Positions 28,221 to 38,236 are shown, counted from the first letter of the stretch. The stretch: DNA of 64,000 nt from Pirellulales bacterium (GCA_035533075.1 DATLUO010000130.1:1-64000); one strand, 5' to 3'. Notes: generated from the sequence alone by a model not told the origin. Translations and numbers: made by a program.

Positions 28221-29189
28221 TCAAGGCCCCAGCTCCATCTTGGCATGCGCGACGACCAGGGCTTCGGCGTCGGGATACCAGGGAAACGACTTGTAGAGAA
28301 GCTGCACCTCGGCGACGACCGGCGGCCCGACGATGGGAAAACGTGCCTCGAACGTCTGGTCGATGCGCAGCTTCTCCGCACTCGACTCTCCACGAAAGGG
28401 CGTGATGCCTTTGATCAACTCCTGCCTGGCCAGCGTGATCTCGCCCCGCGAATTGCGCTCGATCACCTGAAGATACAGTACGCGATTGTGTCGCTCGCCC
28501 GGAAAGTTATGCCCCGTGGCATGGTTTGTGGCGGACACGACGAGTTCGTCGCGGTCGCGGCGGCAGCTCAGTTTCGCCGCCGAACGAATCAGATTGAGAT
28601 CGTGTCCGCCGAGGCAGACATGATTGCGGCCGTGGGCCCTCTCGGCGACCGCCGGCATGTGGCACGACTGGCATTCTTTGCTCGCCGTGCGATACCGGCT
28701 TTCGTGCCAATCTTGATAGATCGCCTGGTGGCAGGCGCCGCAGGCCCGGCTGCCGCCGAAACCCTTGACCTCACGCGGACGGCAGGGCGCGTCGGCGATG
28801 GTCCGCGCGGCCGCAATGCCGCCCTCGGCCAGGCCATGACAGCTCAGGCAATCGACCCCGCTGGCCGGGTCGTCGGCGCGCAGCTCGATCGGAGCGCTGA
28901 CATCCATCACGAGTTCGCGGACCGGAGCGTGGCACGACTGGCAGCGGCGGTCGAAGCCGAAATGTTGAAATGCGGCCTGCACCGGATCGTCGCTCCAGGC
29001 GCGCGAGTGGTACGAGGTTTGCCATTCACGCCACACCTGCTCGTGACAGCCACGGCAATCGCCGGCGGCCTTCACGCTCGAGGCGGCAGGCGACGGCGGG
29101 CCGGCGCGCGGCGCTTGGCCGATGGCCACCAGCAAGGCCAGGGCCACCAAGCAGAGCAAAGCAGCGGCAATTCGCGTTTTGGCAAACAT
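28221..29189 (-). CDS. multihaem c-type cytochrome (five CXXCH)
   Basis: 322 aa with an N-terminal membrane anchor or signal (AAALLCLVALALLVAIG). Haem motifs in order are CRGCH, CQSCH, CLSCH, CGACH and CQSCH. The arrangement resembles cytochrome c554/NapC-associated multihaem proteins. The last ~110 residues lack cysteines and include NHATGHNFPGERHNRVLYL, possibly supplying distal haem ligands. It would sit in the periplasmic space and carry electrons. It precedes the iron-type importer operon by 95 nt on the same strand; a link to iron reduction is speculative. Confidence 0.88.
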   Translation of the reverse strand: MFAKTRIAAALLCLVALALLVAIGQAPRAGPPSPAASSVKAAGDCRGCHEQVWREWQTSYHSRAWSDDPVQAAFQHFGFDRRCQSCHAPVRELVMDVSAPIELRADDPASGVDCLSCHGLAEGGIAAARTIADAPCRPREVKGFGGSRACGACHQAIYQDWHESRYRTASKECQSCHMPAVAERAHGRNHVCLGGHDLNLIRSAAKLSCRRDRDELVVSATNHATGHNFPGERHNRVLYLQVIERNSRGEITLARQELIKGITPFRGESSAEKLRIDQTFEARFPIVGPPVVAEVQLLYKSFPWYPDAEALVVAHAKMELGP

Positions 29190-29265
29190 GAAACGAGAAA
29201 GCGGGGCTTAATGAATTACGATCGGATTGTAGTGTTCTGCAAGTTATCCCGATTTTATGCCGCCG

Positions 29266-29285
29266 TCGTAAGGTGGGGCCAGTCC
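29266..29285. repeat. 3'-end palindromic repeat, family 1 (terminal fragment)
   Basis: CGTAAGGTGGGGCCAGTCCC matches the outer end of the repeat family, then diverges. It lies downstream of rph (-) and upstream of the cytochrome gene. Confidence 0.6.
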
Positions 29286-29336
29286 CGCGCGGACGGAACG
29301 CTTTCGGCGGAGGGGGCGACAATCGGCGTGCCGGAC

Positions 29337-30086
29337 TCAGAACGGCCAGGCCCTGCGCAGCGCGGCGCGCTGCTTTTCGATAAGCTGCTCGATGCCGCCG
29401 CGGGCCAACTTCACCAAGGCCGCCAGCTCCTGCTCGCTGAAGGTCGCTTCTTCGCCGGTCCCCTGCACCTCGACGAAACGTCCCGCACCGGTCATGACCA
29501 CGTTCATGTCGACGCTGGCGGCAAAATCTTCCTGGTAATCGAGGTCGAGCACCGGCCGCCCGTCGACCAGACCAACGCTGACCGCGGCCACGCTATCGCA
29601 CAGCGGACGGCGCTGGGCGTCGGGCAATTCTTTGATCGCGGCCAGGGCGTCGACCAATGCCACCAATGCCCCGGTGATGCTCAACGTCCTGGTGCCGCCG
29701 TCGGCGTCCAAGACGTCGCAATCGACCGTGATCGACCGCTCCCCGAGGGCTTCCAGGTCGACGATGGCCCGCAGACTTCGGCCGATCAGCCGTTGAATTT
29801 CCGTGGTTCGGCCGTCGATCTTGCCGGCGCGATCCCGCGGCTTGCGAGGGCTCGTGCTGCCGGGCAGCATGCTGTATTCGGCGGTGACCCAGCCGCGACC
29901 TTCGCCTTTCATCCAGCCAGGCACTTCTTCGGCCACGCTGGCCGTGCAGAGCACCGTGGTGCGGCCGGCCTGAATAAGCACGCTGCCGGACGCGGTACGG
30001 GTGAAGCCCCGCTTGATCGTGATTGGGCGCAGCTCGTCGGCCCGCCGGCCATCGTGGCGGAGCAGTTTTGGATTTTGGGTTTTCAC
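29337..30086 (-). CDS. rph: ribonuclease PH
   Basis: 249 aa from GTG 30086, which overlaps the argF stop (GTGA). It trims tRNA 3' ends phosphorolytically. It shows [29 protein letters not shown] at the start, [14 protein letters not shown], the RNA-contacting arginines in [24 protein letters not shown], and [14 protein letters not shown]. The first eight residues (MKTQNPKL) come from a dispersed A/C-rich microrepeat fused to the family start. It is the last gene of the arginine operon. Confidence 0.94.
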   Translation of the reverse strand: MKTQNPKLLRHDGRRADELRPITIKRGFTRTASGSVLIQAGRTTVLCTASVAEEVPGWMKGEGRGWVTAEYSMLPGSTSPRKPRDRAGKIDGRTTEIQRLIGRSLRAIVDLEALGERSITVDCDVLDADGGTRTLSITGALVALVDALAAIKELPDAQRRPLCDSVAAVSVGLVDGRPVLDLDYQEDFAASVDMNVVMTGAGRFVEVQGTGEEATFSEQELAALVKLARGGIEQLIEKQRAALRRAWPF

Positions 30087-31000
30087 GCTTTGGCTCCCAG
30101 CAGCCAGGCCAAGATCCCTTTCTGCACGTGCAGCCGATTGGCGGCCTGTTGCACCACCACGCTCGACGGTCCGTCCATCACGCCGTCGGTCACTTCTTCG
30201 CCGCGACGCGCCGGCAGGCAGTGCATGAAGAACGTGTTTTCGGGCGCGTGCGAGAGCAAGGCTTCGTTCACCTGGTAGTCGGCCAGCGCCTGCCGCCGCA
30301 CGTCGCTTTCGGCTTCCTGGCCCATGCTCGTCCAGACATCGGTATAGATGGCCGCCGCGTCGCGCACCGCTTTGCGCGGATCGGCGGTCACGGTCAGCTT
30401 CAATTGCGGCACCACCTTCTTCAGCAGGGCCAGAAAGTCGGCCTCGAACTGATACTCCTTGGGCGCCGCCAGGATAAACCGCATGCCCAGCTTGCCGCAG
30501 CCGATCGCCAGGCTGCGGGCCACGTTGTTCCCGTCGCCCACGTAAGCCAGCGTCCGGCCTTTCAACGGCCCAACCAGCTCGCGCAACGTAAACAGGTCGG
30601 CCAGCGCCTGGCAGGGATGCAGGTAATCCGTCAGCCCGTTGATGACCGTACACGTCGAATGCTCGGCCAGCTCCTGCAGCTTCTGGTGCGACTGAGCACG
30701 CACGACGATGGCGTCGACATAGGTGCTCAGCACGCGGGCAAAATCGGCGATCGTCTCCCGCGATCCCCAGCCCACCTCCTTGCCGAGAAACAGGCTGCTG
30801 CCGCCCAGATGACAGATGCCGGCCTCGAAGCTGACTCGCGTCCGCAGCGAAGGCTTCTCGAACAGCAAGGCGATCACGCGGCCGGGCAGCAGCGCCTCTC
30901 GCAGTCCCTGGGCGTGCTTGCTTTTCAGGTCTTCGCTGATGGCAAACACCCGCTCGAATTCGGCGCTCGACAGATCGGCCAGCGTGATTAAGTTGCGCAT
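30083..31000 (-). CDS. argF: ornithine carbamoyltransferase
   Basis: 305 aa. It makes citrulline from ornithine and carbamoyl phosphate. The carbamoyl-phosphate loop [13 protein letters not shown], the HPCQALAD motif and the ornithine-side [11 protein letters not shown] are all intact. It starts 3 nt after the argD stop and overlaps rph. Confidence 0.96.
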   Translation of the reverse strand: MRNLITLADLSSAEFERVFAISEDLKSKHAQGLREALLPGRVIALLFEKPSLRTRVSFEAGICHLGGSSLFLGKEVGWGSRETIADFARVLSTYVDAIVVRAQSHQKLQELAEHSTCTVINGLTDYLHPCQALADLFTLRELVGPLKGRTLAYVGDGNNVARSLAIGCGKLGMRFILAAPKEYQFEADFLALLKKVVPQLKLTVTADPRKAVRDAAAIYTDVWTSMGQEAESDVRRQALADYQVNEALLSHAPENTFFMHCLPARRGEEVTDGVMDGPSSVVVQQAANRLHVQKGILAWLLGAKA

Positions 31001-31003
31001 GGC

Positions 31004-32251
31004 TTATACGGGCTGCTCCACTTGTTCCTTCAATACTTCGGCCAGCACGTCGCAAGCGTCGTGGGCCTGTTGCTGGCTGAGATTGAGCGCCGGCAAAAGG
31101 CGGATGACCGTTCCCTGCGTGCAATTGACCAGCAGCTTGCGGTCCATGCAGGCTTTGACCACCGGCGCTCCTTCACGCGCCAGCTCGATTCCGATCATCA
31201 TGCCCAGCACGCGAACGTCTTCAATGGCGTCGCACTCGCCGCGGAGCGTTTCCAGGCGGTCGCGAAAGACTTCGCTCACCTGCTTTGCGTTCTCCAGCAG
31301 GTTCTCTTCTTCGATCATCTCGATGGCCGCGATGCCGGCCCGTGCCGCGATGGGATTGCCGCCGAAGGTGGCGGCGTGCATGCCCGGCCGCAAACTGGGC
31401 GCGATTTCGGGCTTGGTCAGCATCGCTCCGCCCGCGATGCCCCCGCACAACGCCTTGGCCAGCGTCATCACGTCGGGCACGACGCCGAAGTGCTGGTAGG
31501 CGAACCACTCTCCCGTGCGGCCGAAACCGCTCTGCACTTCGTCGAAGATCAGCAGCAGACCGTGCTCGTCGCAAAGCTCACGCAGACCGGCGAGAAACTC
31601 TTGCGGCGGAATGTTGATGCCGCCTTCGCCCTGCACCGGCTCGACCATGATGGCGGCCGTTTCGGCATCGACCAGCTTGCGCACCGCCTCAAGATCGCCG
31701 TAGGGTGCATAGACGAAGCCGGCCATCAACGGCCCCAGACCTTCGTGATATTTCGGCTGGGCGGTGGCCGCGGTCGAACCGAGCGTGCGGCCGTGGAAGC
31801 CGCCGGTGAAGGTGATGATCTTGTAGCGTTGCTTGGGCGTGTGCAGGCGGGCCAGCTTGATGGCCGCCTCGTTGGCCTCGGTGCCCGAATTGCAAAAGAA
31901 CGCCTGCCCGCCAAAACTCCGCTCCGAAAGCGCCTTGGCCCACAGCCCCTGGGCCTCGATGTACCAGGTGTTCGGCACGTGGATCAGCGTGGCGACCTGC
32001 TCCTGAACGGCCTTCACCACCGGCGCCGGACAATGCCCCAGCAGATTGCAGCCCCAGCCGGGAAACAGGTCGAGATAGCGCTTCCCCTCGCTGTCCCAGA
32101 CATAGGAACCTTCGCCGTGCGTCAGGCACACCGGGTAGCGGTTATAATTCGGGATGACGTACTTCTTGAACAGCTCGATGACTTCGGACGACGAAGAAGC
32201 CAGCGACTGGGACACGGGGGGCGGTGCAACGGCGGCTTGCGAACTTGCCAT
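31004..32251 (-). CDS. argD: acetylornithine aminotransferase family protein (ArgD)
   Basis: 415 aa from ATG 32251 with AGGAAG upstream. It is a class III PLP aminotransferase that makes N-acetylornithine from the semialdehyde. Features are [15 protein letters not shown], the [18 protein letters not shown] phosphate-binding segment, [12 protein letters not shown] and the PLP lysine in [17 protein letters not shown]. The arg operon context supports ArgD over other class III enzymes. Confidence 0.93.
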   Translation of the reverse strand: MASSQAAVAPPPVSQSLASSSSEVIELFKKYVIPNYNRYPVCLTHGEGSYVWDSEGKRYLDLFPGWGCNLLGHCPAPVVKAVQEQVATLIHVPNTWYIEAQGLWAKALSERSFGGQAFFCNSGTEANEAAIKLARLHTPKQRYKIITFTGGFHGRTLGSTAATAQPKYHEGLGPLMAGFVYAPYGDLEAVRKLVDAETAAIMVEPVQGEGGINIPPQEFLAGLRELCDEHGLLLIFDEVQSGFGRTGEWFAYQHFGVVPDVMTLAKALCGGIAGGAMLTKPEIAPSLRPGMHAATFGGNPIAARAGIAAIEMIEEENLLENAKQVSEVFRDRLETLRGECDAIEDVRVLGMMIGIELAREGAPVVKACMDRKLLVNCTQGTVIRLLPALNLSQQQAHDACDVLAEVLKEQVEQPV

Positions 32252-32322
32252 GAGATGACTTCCTAATTGATTTTGTTCCACACGGGCGTAGAGACAAGCG
32301 ACTCCGGGCCTTGGTTCGGCCT

Positions 32323-33273
32323 TCATTCGTTGACGATTTCGGTTCCCACACCGCTGCTGGTGTAGATTTCCAGCAGCAGCGAATGGCGCAGCCGTCCGTC
32401 GATGATGTGGATCTTGCTGACGCCGTTGTTGAGCGTCTCCAGGCAGGCTTCGACTTTGGGGATCATGCCCGACTCGATCGCACCGCTGGCCATCAACCCC
32501 CGCGCTTCGGCCGCGGTGAGCGAGTGGATGAGCGAGGCGGGGTCGTCTTTGCTGCGGCGGACGCCGTTCACGTCGCTGAGAAAGACGAGCTTTTCGGCCC
32601 GCATCTCCTGGGCGACGGCGGTGGCCGCCGTGTCGGCGTTCACGTTCAACTTCTGCTTCTGGCCGTCGACGCACATGGAGGGGATGACCGGGACGATGCC
32701 GGCATAGCACAGGTTCTCGACCGTCGTGCGGTCGACGCGCGTCACCTGACCGACGTGCCCCAGGTCGATCGGCTGGCCGTTTTCGCCGTCGAGCATCATC
32801 CGCTCGCCAAACAGGACGTTGGTGGTGTGGAAGTTGAGCGGCGCGGCGCGGCCGCCGAGTTCTTCGATGCGCTCGAAAATGTGCTCGTTGGTTTCATAGG
32901 CCAGCACGCGCTCGACGATTTCGAGCGCGGCGTCGTCGGTATAGCGGCGGCCTTGCACGAACCGCGGCACCAGCCCGGCCTCGGTCATGGCGCGGCTGAT
33001 GGCCGCGCCGCCACCGTGGACCACCACGGGCCGCATGCCGACGGTGCGCATGAAGATGATGTCGAGCAGCAGGTGCCGCAGGGCGTTGGCGTCTTCCATC
33101 ACGCTGCCGCCCAGCTTGATGACGGTGACTTTGTCGCGGAAACGCCGGATCCATTCCAGCGCCTCGATGAGCACGTCGGCCTTTTCGATGGCGCTAGACA
33201 GCGGCTTTGTCTCCTGGAACGTGGTCGGCTGGGCCTGGCCGGCGGGTAACCATTCAGCGACGGCAATGCTCAC
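32323..33273 (-). CDS. argB: acetylglutamate kinase
   Basis: 316 aa. It phosphorylates N-acetylglutamate in arginine synthesis. Core motifs are [34 protein letters not shown] and [11 protein letters not shown]. An N-terminal extension of ~45 residues precedes the core, of the kind that carries the helix used for hexamer formation and arginine feedback in sensitive enzymes. First gene of argB-argD-argF-rph behind a clear promoter. Confidence 0.95.
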   Translation of the reverse strand: MSIAVAEWLPAGQAQPTTFQETKPLSSAIEKADVLIEALEWIRRFRDKVTVIKLGGSVMEDANALRHLLLDIIFMRTVGMRPVVVHGGGAAISRAMTEAGLVPRFVQGRRYTDDAALEIVERVLAYETNEHIFERIEELGGRAAPLNFHTTNVLFGERMMLDGENGQPIDLGHVGQVTRVDRTTVENLCYAGIVPVIPSMCVDGQKQKLNVNADTAATAVAQEMRAEKLVFLSDVNGVRRSKDDPASLIHSLTAAEARGLMASGAIESGMIPKVEACLETLNNGVSKIHIIDGRLRHSLLLEIYTSSGVGTEIVNE

Positions 33274-33370
33274 GGGCGGCGGTCCTCCGTTGTGTTGCGG
33301 GGCCGAAAGAAAACAAGCTTCCCCAGGGGAAGCGTGGTCTCGCCGGCGTCAGGATGGAAGAAAACGTTTT

Positions 33371-33398
33371 ATTGTAGATGACGGCAGGGGGGTGTCAA
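33371..33398 (-). promoter_or_regulatory. sigma-70-type promoter for the arg operon
   Basis: On the minus strand, perfect TTGACA (33393-33398), a 16-nt spacer and TACAAT (33371-33376). The predicted start is near 33364, about 90 nt before the argB ATG. The rest of the 33274-33615 gap shows no gene and no obvious ARG-box palindrome. Confidence 0.75.
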
Positions 33399-33615
33399 CT
33401 ATTCTTCCGGCCTCGGCGGCTCATCGGCCGGAAAAACGGGCCGCCATCGATGATGCCCGGCGTCCGGCTTTACCGGCGGCAACCTTTGACAAGCCTTTGC
33501 CAGCCCGTGACAATGAGCTCTGACAGTCGGCGTGAGCCCATTGTGACAGGTCAGACTTGGGCGGCGTTGGGCAGAAGCAATCCAACGGCTACGGGAGATC
33601 CTTGACTTTCAAGCC

Positions 33616-34566
33616 ATGCCAGAAAACGGCTACGACCCGCAACGCCTTGACCGCCGAAGATTTGTGAAGGCGTCGCTGATTTCTGCCGCATTGCCGATCG
33701 GCGCGGCAGCGGCGTGTCGCGAGAGCCGGGCCGCGGAGCCGCTGCCGGCAACGGCCGAGATTCCCGAGATCATCGACACCAACGTCCACTTGTTCGAGTG
33801 GCCTTTTCGCCGGCTCAAGTATGGCCGCACCGACGCCCTGATCGCCAAACTGCGGAAGCATCGCATCACAAGCGCGTGGGCCGGCAGCTTCGAGGCGGTG
33901 CTGGAGAAACAACTCGACCTCGTGAACCGCCGCCTCGCCGACGAGTGTAAGGCCCAGGGCGACGGCATGCTCGTTCCCATCGGCAGCGTCAACCCGGCCT
34001 GGCCTGACTGGGAGGCCGACCTTGAAGCGTGTCACGAACGGCACCGCATGCCCGGCGTGCGGCTCTATCCGATGTATCACGGCTACGCTCTCGACCACCC
34101 GGAGTTCGCCCGTCTGCTCGCCGAGGCCGCCAGGCGGAAAATGTTGGTGCAGGTCGTCCTGCGGCTGGAAGACGAGCGCGTTCAGCATCCGGCGGTGGCC
34201 GTGGAGGCCGTGGATGTCTCGCCGCTCGTCGGCTTGCTCAAGAATCTGCCCGACGCGAAGGTGCAGTTGCTCGATTCGGCGGGGCCGCTCTTGGGCAAAA
34301 ACGTCGCCGCCCTGGTCAAGGAAACGACGGTCACGTTCGACGTCGCCGCCACCGAAGGAAATGGCGGCGTCGGGCGGCTCATCGAGGGTACGAACTACAG
34401 CTACCGGGGAGCGATTCCCGTCGAACGGCTGTTGTTTGGCTCTCATGCTCCCTATTTCCCGTGCGAGAGTGCATTGCTGAAGCTGTTCGAGTCGCCACTG
34501 GACCTGGAGCGGCTGCGGCTGCTCATGCACGCCAATGCCCGTCGTTTGATAGGCTCCCCGAGTTGA
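33616..34566 (+). CDS. Tat-exported amidohydrolase-like protein
   Basis: 316 aa. A twin-arginine-like signal DRRRFVKASLISAALPIGAAAA ends near residue 36, so it is exported folded. The rest is a TIM-barrel amidohydrolase 2-like domain beginning EIIDTNVHLFEWPF, where the usual DxHxH is reduced to DTNVH. It also has VRLYPMYHGYALDHPEF, and LLFGSHAPYFP near the end. The changed first metal motif makes activity uncertain. No clear ribosome site. It does not appear to share an operon with neighbours. Confidence 0.75.
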   Translation: MPENGYDPQRLDRRRFVKASLISAALPIGAAAACRESRAAEPLPATAEIPEIIDTNVHLFEWPFRRLKYGRTDALIAKLRKHRITSAWAGSFEAVLEKQLDLVNRRLADECKAQGDGMLVPIGSVNPAWPDWEADLEACHERHRMPGVRLYPMYHGYALDHPEFARLLAEAARRKMLVQVVLRLEDERVQHPAVAVEAVDVSPLVGLLKNLPDAKVQLLDSAGPLLGKNVAALVKETTVTFDVAATEGNGGVGRLIEGTNYSYRGAIPVERLLFGSHAPYFPCESALLKLFESPLDLERLRLLMHANARRLIGSPS

Positions 34567-34941
34567 GTTCGTCGCCCACACTAACCCGAAGCGCAAGTTT
34601 CGACGTTGCGCTTTTGGCACCTGGCCGCGTAGCGGCGACAGAGTTTAGCCGTGGGCGCGAGCCCTCGTTGTTACACACAAGTTTCTTCTTGAACCTCGGC
34701 CTCCGGGCCGAAAAGTTCCCAGCAAAGGCGAAGTCGTGCATCCTCTGAAGGCCGATCCAGACGGTTTGAGGACCAGGCGGGTCGGCACGCTTCCGGTTCA
34801 CGAACCCTCCAAGCTGGGCGATCAGTCGGACCATAATTCCCAGAGATGGCGGCTCGGACGGAGGGTCCTCGCGGTGAACCACCTTCCAGACCCCAAGCGG
34901 CACACGTACAGCGTGCGCCAGGCAGAGCGGCGTTTTGTTTT

Positions 34942-34971
34942 TGACAACGGTCAATGTTTTCTGACAACGGT
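34942..34971 (+). promoter_or_regulatory. two direct TGACAACGGT boxes, 20-bp period
   Basis: Boxes 34942-34951 and 34962-34971 are identical and exactly 20 bp apart (two helical turns), 87-116 nt upstream of the acetoacetyl-CoA synthetase ATG. This is typical spacing for a regulator dimer on one DNA face. The first overlaps a TTGACA hexamer, but no good -10 follows it. The rest of the 34567-35057 gap shows an AGCGCAAG/TTGCGCTT inverted pair near 34590 and no gene I can support. Confidence 0.45.
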
Positions 34972-35057
34972 AATTCGCTACGCATCCGCAACTGGACTTG
35001 GACGCGCACAGGGATTAGGATGCGTTCTGTCCATCGGAAGGGAGTTTTTCACATCGC

Positions 35058-37061
35058 ATGACCAGCGCCCGCAACGGAATCTCGCCCGGCGAGCAACCCG
35101 ATACAGGCTCCACACCCGAACTTCTCTGGCAACCGACGGCCGACCAGATCGCCCGATCGAACATGACCGCTTTCATGCGGTTCGTGGCCGATCGCGGTCA
35201 TCCGGCCATGTCGGACTACCCGCCGCTCTATCAGTGGTCGATCGACAACCCTGAGGCGTTCTGGGCCGCCGTGTGGGACTTTTGCGGCGTTGTGGCCAGT
35301 CGCCGTTTTGACTCGGTGGTCGAAGACTTCGACCGCATGCCTGGCGCACGCTGGTTCAATGGCGCCCGGCTGAACTTTGCCGAAAACCTGCTTCGCTACC
35401 GCGACGACCGCCCGGCTCTGGTGGCCGTCAACGACCGCGGCGGACGGAGAGAACTGAGCTACCAGCAATTGGCGCTGGCCGTGGGACGCGCCGCGCGGGC
35501 GTTGAGGGCGTTGGGCGTGGCGCCGGGCGATCGCGTGGTGGGCTACCTGCCCAGCATTCCCGAAACGGTCATCTCGGTGCTCGCCGCCGCCAGCGTGGGG
35601 GCGGTCTGGTCGAACTGCTCGCCCGACTTCGGCGCCCAGGGCGTCTTGGACCGTTTCGGCCAGATCGATCCCAAAGTGCTGATCGCCGTCGACGGCTACA
35701 TCGAAACCGGGCGGCACGTCGATCTGTCGCCGCGAATCGAACAAATCCGCGCGAACATCGCATCGCTCCAGCACGTGGTCATGATTCCCAATCTCGACCC
35801 GCCGGTCTTGAACTTAGACGCGCTGGCCGGCGCCGTTGCCTGGGACGATTTCATGTCCAGCGCTCCGGCCGGCCCGCCCACTTTCGAGCAGCTTCCGCCC
35901 GATCACCCGTTCTACATTCTCTATTCGTCGGGCACGACCGGGCGGCCCAAGTGCATTGTCCACAACACGGGTGGCGTGCTGGTCAAGCACCTGTTGGAAC
36001 ACATTCTGCACGGCAACCTGACGCGCGACGACCGCATGTTCTATTACACCTCCGCCGGCTGGATGATGTGGAACTGGCTCATCAGCACGTTGGCGGTCGG
36101 TTGCACAGTGGTGCTCTACGACGGCGCGCCCTTGGCCCCCAAGGTCGACGTCTTGTTCGACCTGGCCGAGCGCGAGCGGGTGACGGTCTTCGGCACCAGC
36201 CCCAAGTACCTATCGACCGTCGAAAAGATCCACGTCGAACCGATCAAGACGCACGACTTGTCGTCGTTGAAGGTGGTGCTTTCGACCGGGGCGCCCTTGC
36301 ACGGCGAGAGTTTCGACTACGTCTATCGGGCGATTAAGCCCGATGTGCGGCTGTCGAGCATTATGGGCGGCACGGAGTTGTGCGGTTTTTTCCTCAGCGA
36401 CAATCCCATCGGCCCGGTCTATCGCGGCGAGCTGCAATGCCTGACCTTGGGAACCAAGGTGGAAGTGTTCGACGAAGCCGGCCGATCGGTCGTCGGAAAG
36501 CCGGGCGAGCTGGTCTGCACGGCTCCGTTCCCCTCGATGCCGCTGGGCTTTATGAACGATCCGGAAGCGTACCACCGGACGTACTTCTCGCAGTTCCCCG
36601 GCGTGTGGCGCCACGGCGACGTGGCCGTGCTGAACGAGCGCGGCGGCATGGTGTTCTACGGCCGATCCGACGCCACCTTGAACCCCGGCGGCATCCGCAT
36701 CGGCACGGCCGAAATCTATCGCCCGGTCGAGGCCGTGCCGGAGGTGTTGGAGTCGATCGTCGTCGGTCAGGACTGGGAGGGCGACATGCGGGTGGTGCTG
36801 TTCGTCAAGCTCCGCGAGGGGCTGGTGCTCGACAACGAGCTGCGAAAGCGGATCCGAGACGAGATTCGCCGCAGCGCGACGGTGCGGCACGTGCCGGCCC
36901 TGGTGCTGCAAGTGGCCGACATTCCCCGCACGCGCAGCGGCAAGCTGGTGGAGTTGGCCGTGCGCGACGTGATTCACGGCCGCGCGGTGCGGAACGCCGA
37001 GGCCCTGATCAACCCCGAGGCCTTGGAGTTGTTCAAGAACCGCCCGGAGCTGGCCCGCTAA
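35058..37061 (+). CDS. aacS: acetoacetyl-CoA synthetase
   Basis: 667 aa, ATG 35058. An ANL-superfamily enzyme activating acetoacetate with ATP and CoA. The family N-terminal part (LLWQPTADQIARSNMTAFMRFV) distinguishes it from acetyl-CoA synthetase. AMP-binding motifs are YILYSSGTTGRPKCIVH, IMGGTELCGFF, GVWRHGDVA and GRSDATLNPGGIRIG. The C-terminal lysine region is IPRTRSGKLVELAVRD. Likely links ketone or polyhydroxybutyrate breakdown to acetyl-CoA. Monocistronic. Confidence 0.94.
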   Translation: MTSARNGISPGEQPDTGSTPELLWQPTADQIARSNMTAFMRFVADRGHPAMSDYPPLYQWSIDNPEAFWAAVWDFCGVVASRRFDSVVEDFDRMPGARWFNGARLNFAENLLRYRDDRPALVAVNDRGGRRELSYQQLALAVGRAARALRALGVAPGDRVVGYLPSIPETVISVLAAASVGAVWSNCSPDFGAQGVLDRFGQIDPKVLIAVDGYIETGRHVDLSPRIEQIRANIASLQHVVMIPNLDPPVLNLDALAGAVAWDDFMSSAPAGPPTFEQLPPDHPFYILYSSGTTGRPKCIVHNTGGVLVKHLLEHILHGNLTRDDRMFYYTSAGWMMWNWLISTLAVGCTVVLYDGAPLAPKVDVLFDLAERERVTVFGTSPKYLSTVEKIHVEPIKTHDLSSLKVVLSTGAPLHGESFDYVYRAIKPDVRLSSIMGGTELCGFFLSDNPIGPVYRGELQCLTLGTKVEVFDEAGRSVVGKPGELVCTAPFPSMPLGFMNDPEAYHRTYFSQFPGVWRHGDVAVLNERGGMVFYGRSDATLNPGGIRIGTAEIYRPVEAVPEVLESIVVGQDWEGDMRVVLFVKLREGLVLDNELRKRIRDEIRRSATVRHVPALVLQVADIPRTRSGKLVELAVRDVIHGRAVRNAEALINPEALELFKNRPELAR

Positions 37062-37162
37062 TTAGCCACCGCCGCTTGGCCAAGACGTCGCCAAAGAACC
37101 TTAACCTGGCGGGACGGCTCTCGCACCGCGATCTGCCTGAAATGACGGAACCTGCCGTTAGC

Positions 37163-37197
37163 TTGACCTAGGTCAATTTCGCCAGCTTGCGTATAAT
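37163..37197 (+). promoter_or_regulatory. parA promoter with 14-bp palindromic operator
   Basis: The perfect palindrome TTGACCTAGGTCAA (37163-37176) lies 15 nt upstream of a perfect TATAAT (37192-37197), overlapping where the -35 should be. The predicted start is ~37204, 34 nt before the parA ATG. A repressor binding the palindrome would block the promoter. ParA-type autoregulation is one possibility. Confidence 0.6.
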
Positions 37198-37237
37198 GCC
37201 GCCACACGAATCGCCTCACGCGGCAAGGAAGCTTCCG

Positions 37238-38044
37238 ATGCGAAAAATCGCCATCATCAATCAGAAGGGGGGCGTGGGCAAAACCACGACCGCCGTCAAT
37301 CTGGCGGCCGCGCTGGCCGCCACCGGTCAGCGGGTCGCGGTCATCGACCTCGACCCACAGGCCCACGCCAGCTTGCACCTGGGCCTGCCGCCCGAAAACG
37401 ACGGCGGCTCCGTGTACGACGTGATGACCGGCGATGCCCGGCTGGCCGACGTGCGCCGCCAAGTGCAAGACAGCCTCTGGCTCGTCGGATCGCACATCGA
37501 CCTGGCGGCGGCCGAAGTCGAGCTGGCCGGCGTGGTCGGCCGAGAACTGATCTTGCGCGATAAGCTTGCCGAAGACGACGAGCGGTTCGACTATCTGTTC
37601 ATCGACTGCCCGCCCTCGCTGGGCATTTTGACGCTGAATGCCCTGGCGGCCGTCGACGAGGTCTTCATCCCCTTGCAGCCGCACTTTTTAGCCCTGCACG
37701 GTCTCAGCAAGCTATTGGAAACGATCGACCTGGTGGGGCGGCGGCTGAATCCGCGACTGCGGCTATCGGGCGTGGTGCTCTGCATGTTCGACGGCTCGAC
37801 GCGGCTGGCGAGCGAGGTCTGCCACGACGTGGAACAGTTCTTCGAGCAGTGCCGCGCGGGCCGCACCTGCTGGTCCGATGCTCAGCCCTTTCAGACCCGC
37901 ATCCGGCGCAACGTGCGGCTGGCCGAGGCGCCGAGCTTCGGCAAGTCGATTTTCGATTATGCCCCCGGCTCCAACGGCGCCGACGACTATCGTCAGCTCG
38001 CCCAAGAGGTGCTGCAGCTCGCCCCGGCGGTGGCGACGCCGTAA
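37238..38044 (+). CDS. ParA/Soj-family ATPase, no adjacent ParB
   Basis: 268 aa from ATG 37238 with AGGAAG. Deviant Walker A IINQKGGVGKTTTAVNLAAAL at the N-terminus, DLDPQAHASL, DYLFIDCPPSLGILTLNAL and the C-terminal RRNVRLAEAPSFGKSIFDYAPGS mark it as a small Soj-type ParA. No parB follows, so it is an orphan that may partition another cargo or act with a distant ParB. Its TAA stop is the terminal GTAAGGTGGG of a palindromic repeat. Confidence 0.92.
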   Translation: MRKIAIINQKGGVGKTTTAVNLAAALAATGQRVAVIDLDPQAHASLHLGLPPENDGGSVYDVMTGDARLADVRRQVQDSLWLVGSHIDLAAAEVELAGVVGRELILRDKLAEDDERFDYLFIDCPPSLGILTLNALAAVDEVFIPLQPHFLALHGLSKLLETIDLVGRRLNPRLRLSGVVLCMFDGSTRLASEVCHDVEQFFEQCRAGRTCWSDAQPFQTRIRRNVRLAEAPSFGKSIFDYAPGSNGADDYRQLAQEVLQLAPAVATP

Positions 38045-38236
38045 GGTGGGGCCCGTCCCGGCGCCGTGACGAGCGCCGGCCCGGTGAAGGCGGTTGGAAG
38101 GGCTTTTGGGGCGTGGTCCGTGTAGACTGCCAACGTGACGCTCCGCCCGGCAAGCGGGCGGCATCAGCCGGAAAAAAACCGCATCAACGTTTCTGCCACA
38201 AGGCCGACGTTTTGCGCATGCCAGTCCCACCCTACG
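38039..38236. repeat. 3'-end palindromic repeat, family 1 (diverged, between convergent genes)
   Basis: The left end is GTAAGGTGGGGCCCGTCC with a partial core (GAGCGCCGGCCCGG to 38083). The right end is CCAGTCCCACCCTACG (38221-38236). The outer ends form an inverted pair. The left end supplies the TAA of parA (38042-38044) and the right end the TAG of the PIG-L gene (38232-38234). Confidence 0.75.

Noticed and set aside
34523-34954. A 143-aa minus-strand frame upstream of the acetoacetyl-CoA synthetase gene
   Set aside because: No ribosome site, odd composition and overlap with the amidohydrolase 3' end; more likely decayed intergenic sequence.
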